Position numbers and translations under genes: made by a program
Assembly: GCF_002214545.1 (NCBI RefSeq)
Contig: NZ_CP015105.1
Coordinates: 1,426,001-1,490,000 of the forward strand
Source of the DNA: Thermococcus thioreducens
GTDB taxonomy: Archaea > Methanobacteriota_B > Thermococci > Thermococcales > Thermococcaceae
Direction of reading: 5' to 3'
Length of the DNA stretch: 64,000 nt
Notes under the pieces: model-generated
Told to the model about the DNA's origin: nothing
The model's input: only the letters and a program-made list of their open reading frames with translations
Database searches by the model: none
In this document: in pieces, positions 50,714 to 59,509 of the stretch
Layout: each line of letters opens with the position of its first letter
How positions within the stretch are numbered: position 1 is the stretch's first letter

Positions 50714-50871
50714 GTTTGACATTTTTCTGGAAATTCTCCCTTTTTGCCTTTCCTAATTTCTATGTGCCCGGCGCAAGAATGCTTTGGAAACGTTTAAATA
50801 TGGCCCTTGAGACCATGCGAGAAGCAAAGGAGTGTTGCACATACACAAAGAGGACGGGAGGTCGATAACCC

Positions 50872-52713
50872 ATGAGAGTTAGCAAGTGGAGCGAGAGGCT
50901 CTTTGGAACGCCTATTTTCGACCCTGTTGTGACTGCGTCGTTCATGATACCCCTTCTGTACCTCGTGGCGTTCCTGATAATTCCCGTGCTGGCAATGCTG
51001 GCGGTGGCCTTTGAGTACAACGGCAGCTTTTCCCTCCACTGGTTCACGAGCATACTGACCTCGGATTACTACATCAGCTTCCGCCCCGAAGGGACGTTCT
51101 CGCAGCTGATAACGATGCCCAACGGTGAGCAGATATACTACGTCCAGGGCGTAGACTTCGGTGTCATTCTGAACTCAATAATAGTGTCCGTCAGCGTCAT
51201 GATACTGACGACGATTCTGGGGACGATCTTCGCCTTTGTCATGGCCCGCTACGACTTTCCGGGCAAGAACATCGTCAGAATCCTGCTCTTCGTACCGCTT
51301 CTCGTCACCCCCTTCGTGAACGTCTTCATCGTTAAGAAGATGTTCCTCCCAGACGGGCTCATTAACTGGATCTTCTACGACATCCTCCATGTGTTCCCGC
51401 ACAGAATCGTTATCGACGGCCTCATCGGTGTAATCGTCGCCCAGACCATGACGTACTACCCGATAGTCTACCTCAACGCCTATGCCAGCTTCATCAACAT
51501 TGACCCGACCCTTGAGGAGCAGGCGGAGAACCTCGGAAGCAGAGGGTTCCACCTCTTCAGGACGGTAACGTTTCCCCTTGCGTTGCCGGGAATTGCGGCC
51601 GGAGCGACCCTCGTCGGCATATTCAGCCTTGAGGACCTTGCGGCACCGATAGTCTTCCAGGGCAACCCGCTCGCGAGGAAGCTCATGTCCTTCCAGATCT
51701 ACAGCGCGTTCACCAGCGGCTTCAACGTCGGTAGCCCACAGCTCGCGGCACTCGCTTTGATAATGCTCACGATAGCGATACTCATGTTCCTCGGCATCAG
51801 GAAGTACGTCAGCATGCGGCAGTACGCGATGCTCAGCAAGGGCGGAAGGTGGAAGCCCCGCGTGGCCAAGCCCAAGGGCTGGCAGGCCATCCTCATATAC
51901 TTTGTAGTCCTGCCGATGCTCCTCATCTCTATATTCCCCCAGGTGGGCGTTGTCCTTCTGGCCTTCAGCAAAAGCTGGGCCGGCACGTGGCCCGACGGCT
52001 TTACCACGGCACACATAAAGAGCATCATAACCCAGCCCGACATCGAGAGGGTGATCCTCAACAGCGTCATGTACTCAACCGTGGCCATAGTGGTCATAAT
52101 CCTCCTGTCCCTCACCGCCTCATACGCATCCAGCAGGTTCAAGAAGAGCAAACTCGGCCCGGTGCTCGACAGCCTTGCGACCATCCCGATAGCGGTTCCG
52201 GGAATAGTCATTGCCATGAGCTACTTCTTCTTCTTCGCCAAGGTGTTCCCCGACACGCCCCTCGACCCGACCAACCTGCTCGGCTTCAACCCGGCCATGG
52301 TGCTGGTGCTGGCCTATTCTATCAGACGTCTGCCCTTCGCGGCGCGCTCCATCTCCGCGGGAATCCAGCAGGTTCACGTCTCGCTTGAGGAAGTTGCCCT
52401 CAACCTCGGTGCCAGCAGGTGGAAGGCCCTAACCGGGATCCTCATACCCCTAATACTCCTCAACCTCCTCGGAGGGGCAATGCTGAGCTTCGTCTACTGT
52501 ATGAGCGAGACCAGCGTCGGCATCACCCTGGGTTCCATCAACCCGGACTACTACCCGATAACGGCAAGGATGGTCGAGCTCATGACCAGCGCCGTCGGAA
52601 GCGCCAACCTGGCGGCAGCTCTGGGCGTGTTCCTAATGACGGTTCAGATAATCGCCATAGTCCTTGCCAACGTGATAACCAAGCAGAGGTACTCGTTCAT
52701 AGGTCTCACATGA
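50872..52713 (+). CDS. ABC transporter permease, two fused halves (FbpB/ThiP-like)
   Basis: A 613-aa permease of about 12 helices with two BPD_transp_1 units. EAA coupling loops are visible in each half: EEQAENLGSRGFHLFRTVTF in the first and EEVALNLGASRWKALTGILI in the second. Fused permeases of this type serve iron(III), thiamine and 2-aminoethylphosphonate importers. GGAGG lies 11 nt before ATG 50872, and the ATPase gene follows 10 nt downstream, giving one operon with the binding protein. Confidence 0.93.
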   Translation: MRVSKWSERLFGTPIFDPVVTASFMIPLLYLVAFLIIPVLAMLAVAFEYNGSFSLHWFTSILTSDYYISFRPEGTFSQLITMPNGEQIYYVQGVDFGVILNSIIVSVSVMILTTILGTIFAFVMARYDFPGKNIVRILLFVPLLVTPFVNVFIVKKMFLPDGLINWIFYDILHVFPHRIVIDGLIGVIVAQTMTYYPIVYLNAYASFINIDPTLEEQAENLGSRGFHLFRTVTFPLALPGIAAGATLVGIFSLEDLAAPIVFQGNPLARKLMSFQIYSAFTSGFNVGSPQLAALALIMLTIAILMFLGIRKYVSMRQYAMLSKGGRWKPRVAKPKGWQAILIYFVVLPMLLISIFPQVGVVLLAFSKSWAGTWPDGFTTAHIKSIITQPDIERVILNSVMYSTVAIVVIILLSLTASYASSRFKKSKLGPVLDSLATIPIAVPGIVIAMSYFFFFAKVFPDTPLDPTNLLGFNPAMVLVLAYSIRRLPFAARSISAGIQQVHVSLEEVALNLGASRWKALTGILIPLILLNLLGGAMLSFVYCMSETSVGITLGSINPDYYPITARMVELMTSAVGSANLAAALGVFLMTVQIIAIVLANVITKQRYSFIGLT

Positions 52714-52723
52714 GGTGGTTGAA

Positions 52724-53788
52724 ATGGTTGACGTCAAGCTTGAGAACATCGTTAAAACTTTCGGAGAAACGGTCGCCCTTAAGGGGATAAACCTCCACAT
52801 AAAAGCGGGGGAACTCTTCACCCTGCTCGGACCGAGCGGCTGTGGAAAGTCAACGACGCTGAGAATTATAGCCGGCCTCGACTTCCCGGACAGCGGAACT
52901 ATATACTTCGGCGACGAGGAGGTCACCTACCTGCATTCCAGCAAGCGCGGTGCCGTTCTCGTCTTCCAGAACTACGCCCTCTGGCCGCACATGACGGTCT
53001 TTGACAACGTCGCCTACGGCCTCAAGCTCAAGAAGCTCCCCAAGGAAGAGATACGGAAGAAGGTCGAGTGGGCCCTTGACCTCGTCAAGCTCCGCGGTTT
53101 CGAGGACAGGTACCCGACCCAGCTTTCCGGTGGTCAGCAGCAGCGTGTCGCCATAGCTAGGGCGCTGGTCGTCGAGCCGAAGGTTCTCCTCCTCGACGAG
53201 CCGCTGAGCAACCTCGATGCCAAGCTCAGGCTTGAGATGCGTTCCGAGATCAGGAGGATCCAGCGCGAGCTGGGCATCACCGTCATCTACGTCACCCACG
53301 ACCAGGAGGAGGCCATGGCGATAAGCGATAGGATAGCGGTGATGAACGTCGGCACCGTCGAGCAGGTCGGAACTCCAAGGGAGATATACGAGAGCCCGAG
53401 GACGGAGTTCGTCGCCTCATTCATGGGCAAGACCAACGTCATCCCCGCCAGGGTCGTGGAGAGGGACGGCAACAAGGTCACCGTTGAATTCGAAGGGATA
53501 AGGCTTGACGGCCTCCATTACACTGAAAAGAGCGACGACGTCGTCATAGTCATCAGGCCGGAGAGGATAAAGCTCAAGCCGGTCGAGAACGCGGTCTCAT
53601 TCACCGGAACCGTTGACCTCGTCGAGTACTACGGATTCTTCATTGAGGTCGTCGGCCTCTTCGGCGAGACGAGGATCATAGCCAGAACCATCAGCGACAG
53701 GGACATCGGAGGGCTCAGGCCCACGCAACCGGTAACGTTCTATGTGAACAGGGACGACATCATCGTCCTGCCGAAGCAGCAGCTTTAA
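52724..53788 (+). CDS. ABC transporter ATPase (PotA/FbpC-like) with TOBE domain
   Basis: A 354-aa ATPase: Walker A LLGPSGCGKSTTLRIIAG, Q-loop VFQNYALWPHMTVFDN, signature QLSGGQQQRVAIARAL, Walker B VLLLDEPLSNLDAKL and His switch VIYVTHDQEEAMAI. The C-terminal 110 residues form a TOBE-type regulatory domain. It powers the upstream fused permease. ATG 52724 has GAGGTGG 6 nt upstream; a frame from 52715 would overlap the permease stop region. Confidence 0.94.
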   Translation: MVDVKLENIVKTFGETVALKGINLHIKAGELFTLLGPSGCGKSTTLRIIAGLDFPDSGTIYFGDEEVTYLHSSKRGAVLVFQNYALWPHMTVFDNVAYGLKLKKLPKEEIRKKVEWALDLVKLRGFEDRYPTQLSGGQQQRVAIARALVVEPKVLLLDEPLSNLDAKLRLEMRSEIRRIQRELGITVIYVTHDQEEAMAISDRIAVMNVGTVEQVGTPREIYESPRTEFVASFMGKTNVIPARVVERDGNKVTVEFEGIRLDGLHYTEKSDDVVIVIRPERIKLKPVENAVSFTGTVDLVEYYGFFIEVVGLFGETRIIARTISDRDIGGLRPTQPVTFYVNRDDIIVLPKQQL

Positions 53789-53820
53789 ATTCTCCTTTTC
53801 TATTCTCCCCTGGTGGTGTC

Positions 53821-54453
53821 ATGGAGCTCATTGGCTTCTTCAACGAGGGTCAGGTCTACGAGGTTCTCCTGGTCACTCGCTCGAACGTCACTCCCGTCGG
53901 CGTTGTAAGGAAGGGGAATAGACTGTTTTTCAAACTCTTCGGCGGGAAAAGTAGAGAGGACATACAAGACCACCCCAGGGCCTCGATACAGGTAACCAAC
54001 GACGCCGAACTCATTGTTAAACTCGCCCTCAACTTTCCTGTGCAGACTGAGTTCAAAGAAAGTGACGGCTACCGCTGGATAGCGGGCCTTCCGGGTGTTT
54101 ACGGGAGGGTTGAGTTCATGGAGGAGCCCCACAATGACGAACTTGGGTCGGCCACCGTTCTGGAGTGTAGCCTCACCCCAGAGGGGGAGATTGATGGTAC
54201 CCTGCCGCCGAGGCCGATAAGCAGGGCGGACTTCCACCTCATTGAGATGGCGGTTCACCTCACAAGACTCCTTGTGGCAGTCAGGAAGGGAAAACTTGAC
54301 GTTGCAAAGCGGCTCCACGATGATGTGATGTTGAACTACCTTATGTATAAACGCTTTGGTGGACGTTCCGAGGTTGCCAAGAGGATGGTTGAAACCGCGG
54401 AGGCCAGTTTTGGCCAGAATTCCACAGAGACTCCTGCAAAGGAAAGCTTATAA
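53821..54453 (+). CDS. DUF447 family protein (flavin-reductase-like split barrel)
   Basis: A 210-aa soluble protein matching archaeal DUF447: an N-terminal beta-barrel (VYEVLLVTRSNVTPVGVVRK, GGKSREDIQDHPRASIQVTN) and a helical C-terminal part (ISRADFHLIEMAVHLTRLLV). Structural-genomics members resemble flavin-binding split barrels, but no reaction is established. It lies about 30 nt behind the ABC ATPase, so it probably belongs to the import operon. GGTGGTG precedes ATG 53821. Confidence 0.8.
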   Translation: MELIGFFNEGQVYEVLLVTRSNVTPVGVVRKGNRLFFKLFGGKSREDIQDHPRASIQVTNDAELIVKLALNFPVQTEFKESDGYRWIAGLPGVYGRVEFMEEPHNDELGSATVLECSLTPEGEIDGTLPPRPISRADFHLIEMAVHLTRLLVAVRKGKLDVAKRLHDDVMLNYLMYKRFGGRSEVAKRMVETAEASFGQNSTETPAKESL

Positions 54454-54485
54454 CCTATTTTTGCAACGATGTTTTTGGTGATGCT

Positions 54486-56519
54486 ATGCTGGGCAGGAAA
54501 ATAATCTCCCTGTTGATAGCCCTTTTTACACTGGCAGCGATTCCAGCGAGCACGGTGTGGGCAGCGACTCCAGCCACTCCAGGGGACATCCTGATTCAGC
54601 CTCTGCCGGGAGCGCCTGTGATAGGCATGCCGGGTGACACCGTGGAGATATATCCCGCGGAGGGCGTTACAATCCAGGAACTGCAGATAGTTTCAATACT
54701 GCACGGCCCGTATAATCTGGAGATCGTCGGAACGGAGAACGGGGCTGTCAAGGCTAAAATACCCGAAAACGTTGAGCCAGACGTCTACTTCCTCGCGGTC
54801 AAGAGCGACAAGGGCGAGATCACGATCCCCAACGGCGTATGGGTCATGAAAAAGGCCCCGACGGTTCTCAAGATAGCCCATGGAAGTGACCTCCACGTGA
54901 CGAGCGGGTCAAAGATGGGGTTCGTCTGCGGCGACTACTTCCAGAAGAGCCTAACCGGCATTCTTGAGTACTGCAAGAACCCGATAGCACTCCACAGCTA
55001 CACAGCAACAGACAGCTTCATGACCTACTACGGTATGGTCGGACAGGACGGGACAAACGTCATAAACATCATCCTCGCCACCGGTGATGACGTCGACACC
55101 AACGGCGACAGGCGTGGCTATGAGCTCCTCGACGAAACAATCCTCCACGCAACCGCAGCGGGAACCCCCTTCATGGCAGTTAAAGGAAATCACGACCATC
55201 CGCCGAAGTACTACAACAAATACGTCGGCCCGAGCTACTTCTACAGGGTCATCGGGAACTTCCTCATCATAGGCCTCGACAGCCGCGGTGAGGAGAGGCA
55301 CCCGGACATGGAGCAGCTCAAGTGGATGGAAGATGTCCTCAAGAGCCACCCCGACAAGATACCGATCGTGTTTGTCCACCACTATTTCTGGTACATAAGC
55401 AGGCTCAACGGTGGAGTGGTGGAGAACCTCACTGCTTTCGACGACAACGACTGGCAGCAGATAAAGAAGCTCGCCAGCTGGGACTGGGTTGGCAGGAACG
55501 GCGAGTACGAGGACATAGCCAGGTACTTCCTCCAGATGGTCGAGAAGTACAACGTCAGGCTCGTCCTCAGCGGCCACATCCACAAGGACAAGCCCGTCCT
55601 CTACATTGACAAAAACGGTGAGAAGCACTGGTTCTATGCACTTACCACCACAGGAGCGCCGGACAAGACCAGCAATCCTGTTAGTGAGACCGACAAAAAG
55701 AGGGGTTACACCAAGCCCAGCTGGTACGGCTCCCAGATAATATACGTCTACGACAACGGCACCGTTGAGTTCCCGTACCTCCTCAGGGACATATTTGACA
55801 AGGACAACCCCGTTTCCCTTCCGGTTCCGCAAAAGTTCATCGTCTTCCGCCAGGACGGAGAGGACGGGACTGCGGTCAAGTTCATCAACGAGCTCGGCAA
55901 GAGCATAAGCGGCCCGATAGCCCTCCAGATACCCGCTGGAGCCAAAGTCGACCCCCAGGCGACCAACATAACCTACACCGTTCTCGGTGAGAAGGAGATA
56001 GGTGGAACATACTACATGCTCCTCAACGTCACCGTCCCGGAGGGAATCAGCCAGATAGCCGTTGTAAAGGAAGCTGACACCAAGGCGCCTGAAGTCAAGG
56101 TCGGCTACCTCTCGCCCAGCAAGCCCAAGCCGGGCAAGGCCTTCAAGGTCTACATCAGCGCCAGCGACAACGTTGGAATCAGGGACATGAAGGTGCAGAT
56201 AATAAGCGACGGAAAGGTCATAGCTGAATACCCGGCGTTCTCAATGAAGCCAGCGGAGGTCTCGGCCACCTACTTCACCGAGGTTCCAGGTGTTGACGCC
56301 AGCGAGTTCACCATCAAGGTCATAGCGACCGACTTCTACGGCAACACCGGCGAGACCACCTACACCGTCGGGGGAACGGCCAAGACAACCACCCCAACAA
56401 CGAGCGCCACAGAGAGCACCACCGAAAGCGCCACCCAGGGCACTACCGGAAGCACCTGCGGTCCGGCTGCCCTCGTTGGCCTTGCACTCGTCCCGCTCCT
56501 CCTCAGGAGGAGGAAGTGA
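54486..56519 (+). CDS. Secreted metallophosphoesterase with CGP-CTERM anchor
   Basis: A 677-aa exported enzyme with a signal peptide (LLIALFTLAAIPASTVWA), a calcineurin-type metallophosphatase core with all the main metal ligands (HGSDLHV, ATGDDVDTNGD, VKGNHDHPP, FVHHYFWY, SGHIHKDKP), then beta-sandwich modules, one of them with DNVGIRDMKVQIISDG, a Thr/Ser/Glu-rich stalk and a CGP-CTERM tail (STCGPAALVGLALVPLLLRR). It should hydrolyse phosphomono- or diesters at the cell surface. It directly follows the ABC importer and DUF447 genes, suggesting release and uptake of a phosphorylated nutrient or its product; that link is inferred. GGTGATG precedes the ATG. Confidence 0.88.
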   Translation: MLGRKIISLLIALFTLAAIPASTVWAATPATPGDILIQPLPGAPVIGMPGDTVEIYPAEGVTIQELQIVSILHGPYNLEIVGTENGAVKAKIPENVEPDVYFLAVKSDKGEITIPNGVWVMKKAPTVLKIAHGSDLHVTSGSKMGFVCGDYFQKSLTGILEYCKNPIALHSYTATDSFMTYYGMVGQDGTNVINIILATGDDVDTNGDRRGYELLDETILHATAAGTPFMAVKGNHDHPPKYYNKYVGPSYFYRVIGNFLIIGLDSRGEERHPDMEQLKWMEDVLKSHPDKIPIVFVHHYFWYISRLNGGVVENLTAFDDNDWQQIKKLASWDWVGRNGEYEDIARYFLQMVEKYNVRLVLSGHIHKDKPVLYIDKNGEKHWFYALTTTGAPDKTSNPVSETDKKRGYTKPSWYGSQIIYVYDNGTVEFPYLLRDIFDKDNPVSLPVPQKFIVFRQDGEDGTAVKFINELGKSISGPIALQIPAGAKVDPQATNITYTVLGEKEIGGTYYMLLNVTVPEGISQIAVVKEADTKAPEVKVGYLSPSKPKPGKAFKVYISASDNVGIRDMKVQIISDGKVIAEYPAFSMKPAEVSATYFTEVPGVDASEFTIKVIATDFYGNTGETTYTVGGTAKTTTPTTSATESTTESATQGTTGSTCGPAALVGLALVPLLLRRRK

Positions 56520-56601
56520 CCCTCCCCTCTTTTTTCTTGTATTTACAGTTCTCCCGGCACCTCCCATGGAAGAGTTTTTAAACCATCTCCATAAGCCCTC
56601 C

Positions 56602-57225
56602 ATGGTGATGAAGGTGAAGTTCAAGGGTAAAGCCTTCGGCGACATCGTGAGGATGGAGTTTGATATCCTCACCCTCAGCGAGCTTAAAATAGATGACCTG
56701 CGAGACTTCGACGTTGATTCCATCAAGATAGAGCTCAAACCGACATCCTCTGGAATAAAGGTCATCGGCATATGGGAGGGTACGGTTGAAGAGGCAGGGG
56801 AGGGGATAAAGAAGGCCCTCCGGGAGAGCTACAAGCTCCGCGAGAGGATTCTTAACAGGATAAAAAGCAAGACCGAAGCCATAAGGAGCACCATGCACCA
56901 GCTCGGCTTCAGGGAGGACGTGGAGGGCTATGGGAGTGTGCTCAGGTTCACCAAAAAGGTTGGTGCGTATGAGATAGTGGTGGTGGCCTCTACCACCGAG
57001 GACGTGGTGCGCGTTGAGGTCTACGGCAACGACAAGAAGATCATCAGCCCAGAGATAGAGAGCATCTTTGAGGACGTTGAGGTCGAGGAGCTTGAGGTCT
57101 ACGACTTCGAGGACAGCAAGGAAGAGAGGCTCGTAATCAACCTTGAAATTCCAAAGAACGAGGAGAAGCCGGAGAGGAAAATAGTGGAAGCAATAAAAAT
57201 GATAGAGAACATGCTGATGACGTGA
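56602..57225 (+). CDS. Hypothetical protein, conserved-looking alpha/beta
   Basis: A 207-aa acidic soluble protein with no domain I recognise. It looks like two similar alpha/beta halves, each with long charged helices (AGEGIKKALRESYKLRERIL, ERKIVEAIKMIENML) and beta hairpins (AYEIVVVASTTEDVVRVEVY). TATA-like GTTTTTAAAC (56574-56583) predicts transcription at about 56602, where ATG 56602 would be leaderless; the open frame extending back to 56476 crosses the end of the upstream gene and is rejected. Its stop abuts that of the convergent Mrr-like gene. Confidence 0.7.
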   Translation: MVMKVKFKGKAFGDIVRMEFDILTLSELKIDDLRDFDVDSIKIELKPTSSGIKVIGIWEGTVEEAGEGIKKALRESYKLRERILNRIKSKTEAIRSTMHQLGFREDVEGYGSVLRFTKKVGAYEIVVVASTTEDVVRVEVYGNDKKIISPEIESIFEDVEVEELEVYDFEDSKEERLVINLEIPKNEEKPERKIVEAIKMIENMLMT

Positions 57226-59364
57226 TCATTTGTATTTGCTCTCAAGCTGGAGCCGCTTTAGCTTTGCCGCTATTCCTTTTATCGGTGCGGTGTCTTCGCT
57301 CAGTATTTTGCCCGTTTTTGTGTCTATCCTCGCATAGTAGAACTTCCCCCTGCCAGAGACCTTGATGTTTATGTATCCCCTGTCCTTATAGTGTGTGAGC
57401 CTCTCCGTTGTTAGGGCTTCCTCGCCGAAGGTCTTCCTCAGGTGTTCGTGGTACATGGTCTCAATGGCCATCTCAGTGAAGCGCACGTTTTCTTTGAGAA
57501 CTTCCCCTGTGGCCCTGTGGAGAGTCAGGTTTCCTATTTTGGTCTTTCCGGCAAACTCCACATTCCAGTTTTCATCCAGAGAAATCGAGTCTATTCCAGC
57601 CTCCTCGTCAATCTCCCTGGCACGTTCCAGGGCTATTTTTTCCGCCAGCTCCCGTCTAAGAACGCGGTCTACCTCCTCGACAAGCTTCCCGTCCCTGCTC
57701 AGCCTTATGGTTACCACGTGTCTGTCGTTCTCAGCCTTCAGTGTGTACTCGGCCTCGTTTCCTTCCACCGAGACTATCTCAAAATCCGGATACCTCTCGG
57801 CGACAAGTTCCTTTGCTCTTTCGGGGGTTATCTCCACGAGGTAATCGAGGACGTCCCCCGTGGCACCGTCCACCTTCACGGTTGCCTTCCCGTCGGGGCT
57901 CTCAAGGGCCAGCTCAAGGTATTTGTGTTCAAGCACCCTGTGGGACTTCATCTCAAGGTTTCTGAGCGGGAAGTTTGCCTCTATAACCTCCCGGGCGTTT
58001 TTGAAGGCTTCATCAGGAGAAGGAAGCTTCCTAATCTCCCTGTGCTGGCCGTTCGTCAAATCTACCTCAAGAACCGCTATACCGTCAGAGAGGAGGATAT
58101 CTGCAACGGCCACTTTCCTGCCCTTCTCAAGGTTAATGACCTTCCCATCCGGGTACACCTTCCTCAACAGCTCGTCCAGAGCCTCATCACTCAGAAGGGC
58201 TTCGAGACTGAGAGGCCTCCCGGTATACTCATTGAACGTCATTTCAAAGGAGAAGCTCTTGGTCTTACCTGAGATCCTGACCCTCCCTCTCTCCCTCCGT
58301 AGTTCTTTCTCCAGCACTTCCTCCCCAGTCTGTTCGAACACCATCTCCTCGGTTTTCCTGACAAAGTACTCATCGGGTAAGGGGCTTATATCGAACCGAA
58401 CCTCACCAGTTTCCAGATTTACAGTGGCCTTTGCCCTGTTATCTCCCACCTTAAGGTCGAGTTTGGCAAGCTTTGGAACGTAGACCTTCTTTCGTTCGTG
58501 GATTGATATCTTCCCCTCCGGGACATTCAGCTCCCCGGCGGCCCTTTCCTTGAGCAGCAGGACTGCCTCGCTTGGGCTTATTGGAACCTCTATGTCTCTC
58601 TCGGTTGCTCTAATGGCGGACGCATCGTTGAGCAAGGCTTTTGTTACCGGGACGCTGAGATTCTTGTCCTCGGTTGCTCGGAGGACAATTTTATCGCCCG
58701 AGAACACGACCGCCTTATCCTTCTGGTTGCCCTCCTCAATGGACCAGGAGAATATGTACGCGCTGGACAGAGTTACGGAAAGGGAGAGGAGGCTCATCTC
58801 GGAGGGCTTGACCGGATACCTGGAAGAAGCAAAGGACGCCACCTTTTTAAACACGTTCTCGGCAGAGAAGTCGTGGAGAAGGGGGGCATCGAGCTCAAAC
58901 TCGTTGAGAGCACTCTTTTTTTCGGGCTTTTTTCTGGCATTCTCAGCCATTCTCACAAGTTCCTCGGGAGGTTCAACGGAGTAGTTATGGAACAGCGAGG
59001 CCAGCTTCTCCCCGTCCCACGGAATTATCCTTCCCCGGTATTCCCTCGATATGAGCACCTTGGCGTCCTTGGTGAATCCCGCGGTTGAGATGAGTATCCC
59101 TTTGTCGGCCTTGTACTTCTCCACCAAGTCTGCGAAGACATTGACGTCACGTGATGAAGCGAGTCCCTTACGGTGAACGGCTATCACAAGCTTCTCCATG
59201 CCGGCTATGGGGTCATCCCTTATGGCCACGATGTCTATTCCCCAGTCCTTCTTGCTGGAAACCCTTTCATAGTCTCTGAACCCCATCCTCTTCAGCAGTT
59301 CGATTACGTTTTCAATGAGAACGTCCTCTGGCGCAAGCATTATTATATCCTGGGTCCACGGCAT
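57226..59364 (-). CDS. Mrr/restriction-endonuclease-like domain fused to PepSY-like repeats
   Basis: A 712-aa protein. Residues about 1-135 resemble Mrr-type PD-(D/E)xK nucleases: ELLKRMGFRDYERVSSKKDW, GIDIVAI (D44) and VIAVHRKG (K66), then ADKGILISTAGFTKDA. The catalytic E/Q-x-K reads H64-R-K66, so activity may be altered or lost. The remaining 570 residues are charged alpha/beta units, several ending in 'T-G-(E/D)-V/I-L' strands (VNLETGEVRFDI, VDGATGDVLDYL, LHRATGEVLKEN, IDTKTGKILSED), as in PepSY-like repeats. No signal peptide or membrane helix is seen. Function is unknown; the combination is unusual. ATG 59364 has an upstream GGGTGAGAG. Confidence 0.7.
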   Translation of the reverse strand: MPWTQDIIMLAPEDVLIENVIELLKRMGFRDYERVSSKKDWGIDIVAIRDDPIAGMEKLVIAVHRKGLASSRDVNVFADLVEKYKADKGILISTAGFTKDAKVLISREYRGRIIPWDGEKLASLFHNYSVEPPEELVRMAENARKKPEKKSALNEFELDAPLLHDFSAENVFKKVASFASSRYPVKPSEMSLLSLSVTLSSAYIFSWSIEEGNQKDKAVVFSGDKIVLRATEDKNLSVPVTKALLNDASAIRATERDIEVPISPSEAVLLLKERAAGELNVPEGKISIHERKKVYVPKLAKLDLKVGDNRAKATVNLETGEVRFDISPLPDEYFVRKTEEMVFEQTGEEVLEKELRRERGRVRISGKTKSFSFEMTFNEYTGRPLSLEALLSDEALDELLRKVYPDGKVINLEKGRKVAVADILLSDGIAVLEVDLTNGQHREIRKLPSPDEAFKNAREVIEANFPLRNLEMKSHRVLEHKYLELALESPDGKATVKVDGATGDVLDYLVEITPERAKELVAERYPDFEIVSVEGNEAEYTLKAENDRHVVTIRLSRDGKLVEEVDRVLRRELAEKIALERAREIDEEAGIDSISLDENWNVEFAGKTKIGNLTLHRATGEVLKENVRFTEMAIETMYHEHLRKTFGEEALTTERLTHYKDRGYINIKVSGRGKFYYARIDTKTGKILSEDTAPIKGIAAKLKRLQLESKYK

Positions 59365-59509
59365 CACTCTCACCCATGAGAGCGGAATCAGACACTGACG
59401 TATTTTTGAATCTCATTTTATAAATCTCTTTCCCCGGAAATTCATTATCACTAGAGGTGTTCAAAATAAGTTTTTAACGGGTGAAATTTAACACCGCGAT
59501 GGTGATGGA

